Of a DNA stretch of 58,463 nucleotides, positions 19,446 through 58,463 are shown one piece after another. Numbering within the stretch: position 1 is the first letter of the stretch; every line of letters starts with the position of its first letter. The stretch is taken from assembly GCA_030141605.1 (NCBI GenBank), contig JAQGDQ010000406.1:1-58463 (forward strand), read 5' to 3'. The notes under the pieces are model-generated. The model was not told where the DNA came from and searched no databases. It was given only the letters and a program-made list of their open reading frames with translations. Origin of the DNA: Tubiluchus corallicola. Lineage: Eukaryota; Priapulida; Priapulimorpha; Priapulimorphida; Tubiluchidae. A program made the position numbers and the translations under genes.

Positions 19446-22066
19446 AAAAATGTCACATTATTATGTGGGAGTTGGTATTTGTACATTGTACTATGGTGCT
19501 GCCATCTAGCGGTAATCGTACTATTAGCTGACTTACCTGCAATTACCTGTGATTGCATACATACACATACTAGTCCTCTCCCTATTTTGAATTAATGGTT
19601 GTGCAAAGCCTGTGCAGGTCTGCATAGGTCTAGGTCAATACCTGAATTTTGGTGGAAACAGGTTACTAACTGGCTTTTATTCTAGTTTTGCTAAAATGTT
19701 CATAATGCAGCAGGTTTTTCTACTCATGTTTCTGTGGTGAAATAAACACTTTTCTATTGTGTCAATTCAAGAATTTATTGTAGCAATTTGGTTCTTATCA
19801 ATGATTTACTGTGTGTCAGACAGTATACCCGGTGTGCACAGGCTCAAGGCTTTAAACTCAAGCATATCAAAAGTGACTTTGACAGCATACCAATGAAAAG
19901 GCATCAACACTCTATCAAGATATTGTAAAGTAAACTTGCTTACACCTTTGCTTTCATTTTTTAACTGTATAACAATTTTCATCATTTTTAAAATATGGAA
20001 ATGTTGTGCTGAAGAGATAAAATATATGTAATGGACTTGCTGCACAGTTACTTTAGGTGGCTTAAAAACAAACCAAGAGATAATTTTTTTCACTTTAAAC
20101 AAAAAATTTTACTACCATTCTTAGTAATGCCAAGAAATATGAAATAACAAAATAATCCTTTGTATAATTTATACGCAAATGGAAAAAATGCACAATTTCA
20201 AATTGTTTTTAATTACGCTTATTGGATAGTTTTATGTGATGCACGATAGGAAAAAAGGAAGACTGATTTGTTCACAAGCTTTAAAAAATTCTGTGCAGTT
20301 TACTGTTACATTTTCACTAGTACAAAATTATTACATACTATTAAAGTTAGCATATACACGTAAATACAGCTTACAACAAACTAAACAATTTAGCATAATA
20401 AAATTATTTATATACAGTAGCAGAGTAGGTTTACATAAATTATTCTGAAATCTACTACAAAATTCAAACAGTATTCATCAACTTTAATGCTGTTGAAAAA
20501 AGCAATTTCAACAGTCACGTACTATAGTACTCACAAAAGCAACACCTAAATAACGCAAAATAAAGATTTTTGAAGCACACTCTTGGAGACAAGTAAAGCA
20601 TGAATATTGAAAAAACACTCAAAAATTCAGAAGGACATGTTTTTCTACTGTGTTCTTATGAATCAAAGACAAATGTGCTTATTTTTTGCGTAGCAGATGT
20701 ATAGTTTGCAGCAAGACTGCTATACTATGTATTTAATTCAAAGATTCACATACATCCAGTGATACATTTTTAGCTGAAGTAATTTCCCTGGGTTTTTCGG
20801 ATAGCTTAAATTGGAGCCAAAATAGTTTAACATCTTTAAAGGAAAACCGGATGATTGTGTAAACATTAGTTCAGAATGAAGAATGCTCTAAAAAGTTGAA
20901 AACTACAAAAGCTTTTTTTAAATCAAAGATTAAAGATCAGCTTAGATTAAATAATAATTACCTCGGATACTCAAATTTCATTAAACTTTCCAAGGTACGT
21001 GTGGCTCGGTGAATCTACTAAGATTGGCAGCAGCTCCTTTTTGTCACATTCGCATGGCCGACAACTAGAAGCCGGTACCGCGATAACCATGATCATGAAC
21101 TGCTGTGTTAGTTTCATGACGTCACGCATTTAAGCAGTACTGTAACACTTATGCAAATGTGCTTGATGCGCAAGGGAAGACGCCTGCCGTTGCACAAGCT
21201 GTGGTTAGTTTCTGACATAAGCAATAGCTGTGCTCGGTTGCCGTTAATTAACTTTCTAAGGTAATTATTCAAATATAAGGACCAACTGTTAAGTTTTATA
21301 GGCAAGAAAATGTATACTTTGGACAGTAAATTAAAATGAGATTGAATCTAAATAATCGTCCGGTCTTCCTTTAAGAATAATCGCTTTTATTAATTTATCT
21401 GCTTGGCCATATACTTATGTATTATATTTAGCAAAGACTTTCTGACAAGGGTTTCAAATTCTGGGCACAACACAGAGCAGATTCTCTTAAGTTTCAAGTA
21501 AAAAAATTAAAAATTCCAAAATGGCAATATGTACAACGACAGTGTTTGAACAATGAATATATAAATAATACACGTATACAATAACTTGATTATTTACACA
21601 ATTTTCATAGTGTACAAAGTGCACAAGTCTCAAAACCTTAAACTGGTCAGCAGGTAGTCACATCTTTACATAACTTTTCTTTACGAGTAGATAATGGAAA
21701 AGCAATAAACTGACTTTAACCCCTACACAAGGTATTATGTTGGGAGTAAGTTCTGTTTTCAGGTAGTTGATGGAAATGTCATTTGACTTATGACAGACAC
21801 CACTACTACCACCTGTGCATCCAGAAAAACAGCCTTTAGTGACCAAAAGACACCAAGCATGAAGCTAGAATCAGTAGTGGCACAGTATTAAATGTCTTAA
21901 CTTCGTCCACTAGTCATATTCCGTGCTTCCACGTACACTTAAAAACTGTTAGTCACACATACGAAAGTGCTTGATAGATTACTGGCATAGAAGAACTGGC
22001 TTTGTCACTTTTTATATTTATCATCAAAGGTTGCACTCACACTAAAAATAGTTGCACCACAATGTA
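19446..22066. other. Intergenic sequence and probable catenin 3' UTR
   Basis: No exon or transposon is recognised. The part next to 22066 must hold the 3' UTR of the minus-strand catenin gene. Minus-strand AATAAA occurs at 21386-21391 and again near 19770. Which one is used cannot be told. A plus-strand AATAAA near 19740 could belong to an older calpain UTR. Confidence 0.5.
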
Positions 22067-56085
<34,019 letters not shown>

Positions 56086-56763
56086 CTGCAAACAACAAGC
56101 TAAATATTATTAGGAAACCTTCAAAGGCCAATCCACACAAAGTACATTACCAAAATAAATGAAGCCATATGACAACTTGCTAAATGCAAGTTTAATAAGT
56201 GCTGTTATATAATAAATATAATATACAAGATGATTCTTAATAATCAAATAAGCAAGAATTGTTTATGTCTATTTATTGCTTGTCTTGAGTAATTTTCTGG
56301 TAATCTTCTCAACTAAATCGTAACAATATAAATCAAGAGATTAAGCAAAACATTTTAAATGAGCACACTCACACTCTTACTCCACTCCAAACAAAACACG
56401 GTTAGGGATGTTCACACAAGCAGCCAGAATACGAACTGGTAAGACATGCAATATGAATCATATGACCAATGGAAATTGATTCAGTATCTAAATAGGTATC
56501 TACATGTATACTGATTACCAATAGTTACTATCTACATATGTAGCAGGCCAAAGCAGCGGTTTAGACTTAAAATAAAATTTTCAAATTTTTACCTTATATC
56601 AAAATTGACAAATATTTTAGTAACAAAAATTTCATTGTAATTTTACCATTCTGCCTACTGAATGCCACTCTAGTAAACTGTTCCTTTCCTAAGTTGCAGC
56701 AAAATTGAGATTTGGAAAAAATAATTCAAATGCAGCACTTTAATTTATTTACTGTCAAAAGCA
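56086..56763 (-). other. CTNND: Catenin upstream intron
   Basis: About 680 bp, AT-rich, with no recognised exon. I looked on the minus strand for the short acidic N-terminal peptide that precedes the coiled coil in the family and did not see it. Confidence 0.6.
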
Positions 56764-57419
56764 CAACAAAAAATTTTGCGTATAAATACACTTGAAATCA
56801 ACGATGCGCAAACATCTACCTAGTGTTCCTTTATTTAGCTAAAGCAAAGCCAGCAGCAGCTTTTACTGAATTAAAGTTATAAGTTTTCCCAGCAAATATA
56901 GGCCGAAATGGAACCTCCAATTAACTCGACACAGCTTCTCACGGTGGAAGTGTCCTAAAATGCAGCCCGCATTATCCTGTAGCCCTGTTCTTATTCTTTC
57001 TAAAGAGCCATATATGCGTTTGCGTTATAAATGAGGACTATGTAGGATATTTGAGTATTTTTGATTATAACTGTATTTATATGCAAAACTTTTTGTGGGG
57101 CCTTTGCTAGTCTGTATAAGTAATTTCGGTGGTATGTTATGTATATATAACTTATACCTCGTATTTCTAGAGGTCTGGAATGGGCCTCGAGTTGTCCTGG
57201 TAATGGTTGAATAGCCCATTCATCGATGGGTGTAATAGTCATATTATGCACCCCCTCGGCCCATTCCCGTTTTACAAATAAGAGGTATAAGTTTGCAAAA
57301 AACGGCAGAAAAATGGCCAATTTTGAAGGTTTTTCGGCCCTCGTTCGTCCCGGTGGGCCCGATTCGAAAAAACCCCAATGGCACGACACTAGATCGAGAC
57401 CTTTCGTTTTCCATTTCCA

Positions 57420-57474
<55 letters not shown>

Positions 57475-57480
57475 TATATT
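56764..57480. repeat. Composite of rearranged repeat X fragments
   Basis: Four pieces. 56764-57012 (+) is the X 5' half (AATTTTGCGTATAAATACAC). 57013-57112 (-) is the X 5' end inverted (reverse complement begins GACTAGCAAAGGCCCC). About 57125-57237 (-) is an inverted piece of the X centre (reverse complement has ATTACACCCATCGATGAATG). 57240-57480 (+) is the X 3' half (GGTGGGCCCGATTCGAAAAA) ending in a (TA)n tract. Frames on the minus strand here are artefacts. Confidence 0.75.
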
Positions 57481-58463
57481 GTGATGATCGGTTATACCAC
57501 CCATCATTGTCGCAACACCTATTCTGATATTTCTTTCGTATGACGTTGTGTGTGCATAATTAATGATCTAATAACCTTATTGATTTATTGCACTGTTTAT
57601 TTAAACCTATATAACACTGCATGTTTTTGCAAGATTTTGACACTAGATGGCTCTGGCCGCTCATTTCTCTATTTACCTGTAATTACGTTACCTGAAAATT
57701 CGAATACCAAATGGCTTCAACCTGTTTTAGGATCTTACTACAGAGGTACAGAGTTCGTGTTTTACATTTAGATACGTTCTGACTGTCAAAGTTACAGGGT
57801 AATGGAGTTTTGCTGGTTAGTCCACTCCCTGAGGTTATTTTATATGGCTGAACACCAAGTTTGGTGTGAACCTGTCTTTAATGGCACTCGTATGCAGTGA
57901 GATGATTTATGACAAAGACAATGGTTTTGTCTGCTTTTGTTTATTCGTTGTTTGGACGACACTGGCTTGACATGCTTAGAGACACGTACTTAGTAATCAT
58001 ATTTCCACCTGCAGAGCAGGACTCATATTCTCCCTGGATAGTAGCGAAAGACCAGTCGAGGGCCACATGATCGAAGTTCTACGTGGACTAATGACCTGTC
58101 TGTTTGTCTGAACTGAAGGTTCTGTTTGTCACTCTACAAAGGGACGAAATCTGGCTCTATTATGTGGAGTCTGAGGCAGCCAGGCACGAGTTCAATCCTG
58201 AGGCAACCAGGCACGAGTTCAACTGCTGGCTTGCTGAAGCTGCTTCAAAGCATGGTCTGTACGGAGGCTGGATTGGTGACCATTGGCAAAGAGTTGCTGG
58301 TGAGTATGTGGCTGACTAGTGAAGATGAAAAGCCGATGTGGCATGATTGGAGACTGGAGGGCGTGGTTACTAGATCCAAAAGCCTGACGAGAGACAGAAG
58401 CGTAGCAGGTCAACGTTACTTTGGGAGGAATTGGGTATCATTGGAAATTGTTATCAAGTTAAT
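57481..58463. other. Unassigned sequence to window end
   Basis: No exon, RNA gene or transposon is identified. It is less AT-rich than the introns. A 27-bp direct duplication (CTGAGGCAGCCAGGCACGAG and onward) occupies about 58171-58224. An open frame at 58104-58319 spans it without recognisable homology. Confidence 0.5.

Noticed and set aside
19620-19640. CAATA near 19630 as the missing target duplication of the LTR element
   Set aside because: Five bases match by chance, and there is no LTR sequence beside it.
57000-57389. 129-codon minus-strand frame
   Set aside because: It runs across junctions of rearranged repeat X pieces in different orientations, so it cannot be a conserved protein.
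58104-58319. 71-codon frame near the window end
   Set aside because: Includes a 27-bp direct duplication and has no recognisable homology, splice sites or start context. Left unassigned.

Overview
The window is AT-rich nuclear DNA from an intron-rich, non-vertebrate animal. The phylum cannot be settled from the sequence. The evidence is two conserved metazoan genes with GT-AG introns of 0.2-7 kb, plus a mixed transposon load: several non-LTR retrotransposon families, a Ty3-type LTR element, hAT elements and TA-target MITEs. No bacterial-type operons, CRISPR arrays or rRNA genes are seen.

Two host genes converge tail to tail. On the + strand, positions 2567-12796 hold the last seven visible exons (379 residues) of a calpain-15/SOL-type protease. 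The catalytic His and Asn boxes and the SOL-homology C-terminus are present. The zinc fingers and catalytic Cys lie to the left of the window. On the - strand, positions 56085 down to 22067 hold 20 exons of a p120/delta-catenin family protein. It has a coiled-coil exon, a Tyr/Ser-rich linker, an Armadillo domain and a C-terminal DSWV PDZ ligand. All 20 exons join in one frame, giving 991 or 961 residues depending on an alternative donor. Only the N-terminal start exon(s) are missing, to the right of the window.

By region: 1-2.5 kb has the end of a dispersed repeat (called X here) and a reverse-transcriptase fragment. 2.5-13.7 kb is the calpain gene, with tandem X copies, a decayed LINE, a pogo-like MITE and another TIR element in its introns, and a tRNA-Thr-like relic in its 3' UTR. 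13.7-19.4 kb is a decayed Ty3-type element split by a LINE with a 14-bp target duplication. 19.4-22 kb is intergenic sequence and catenin 3' UTR. 22-56 kb is the catenin gene. Its introns carry a 31-bp minisatellite, a TA-flanked MITE, two hAT elements (one with a perfect 8-bp duplication), a fold-back element, a PHD/endonuclease/RT LINE, a second nested LINE pair with an 11-bp duplication, and a TC array of about 450 bp. 56-58.5 kb holds a scrambled composite of X fragments and unassigned sequence.

The two host genes are unrelated in function: a cytosolic cysteine protease and a cadherin-binding junction protein. The most unusual material is the repeat architecture and three splicing features of the catenin gene: a 36-nt microexon, a GC-AG intron, and in-frame alternative donors with a tandem acceptor. 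No clearly new biological system was found. Repeat X is the best candidate for something undescribed.
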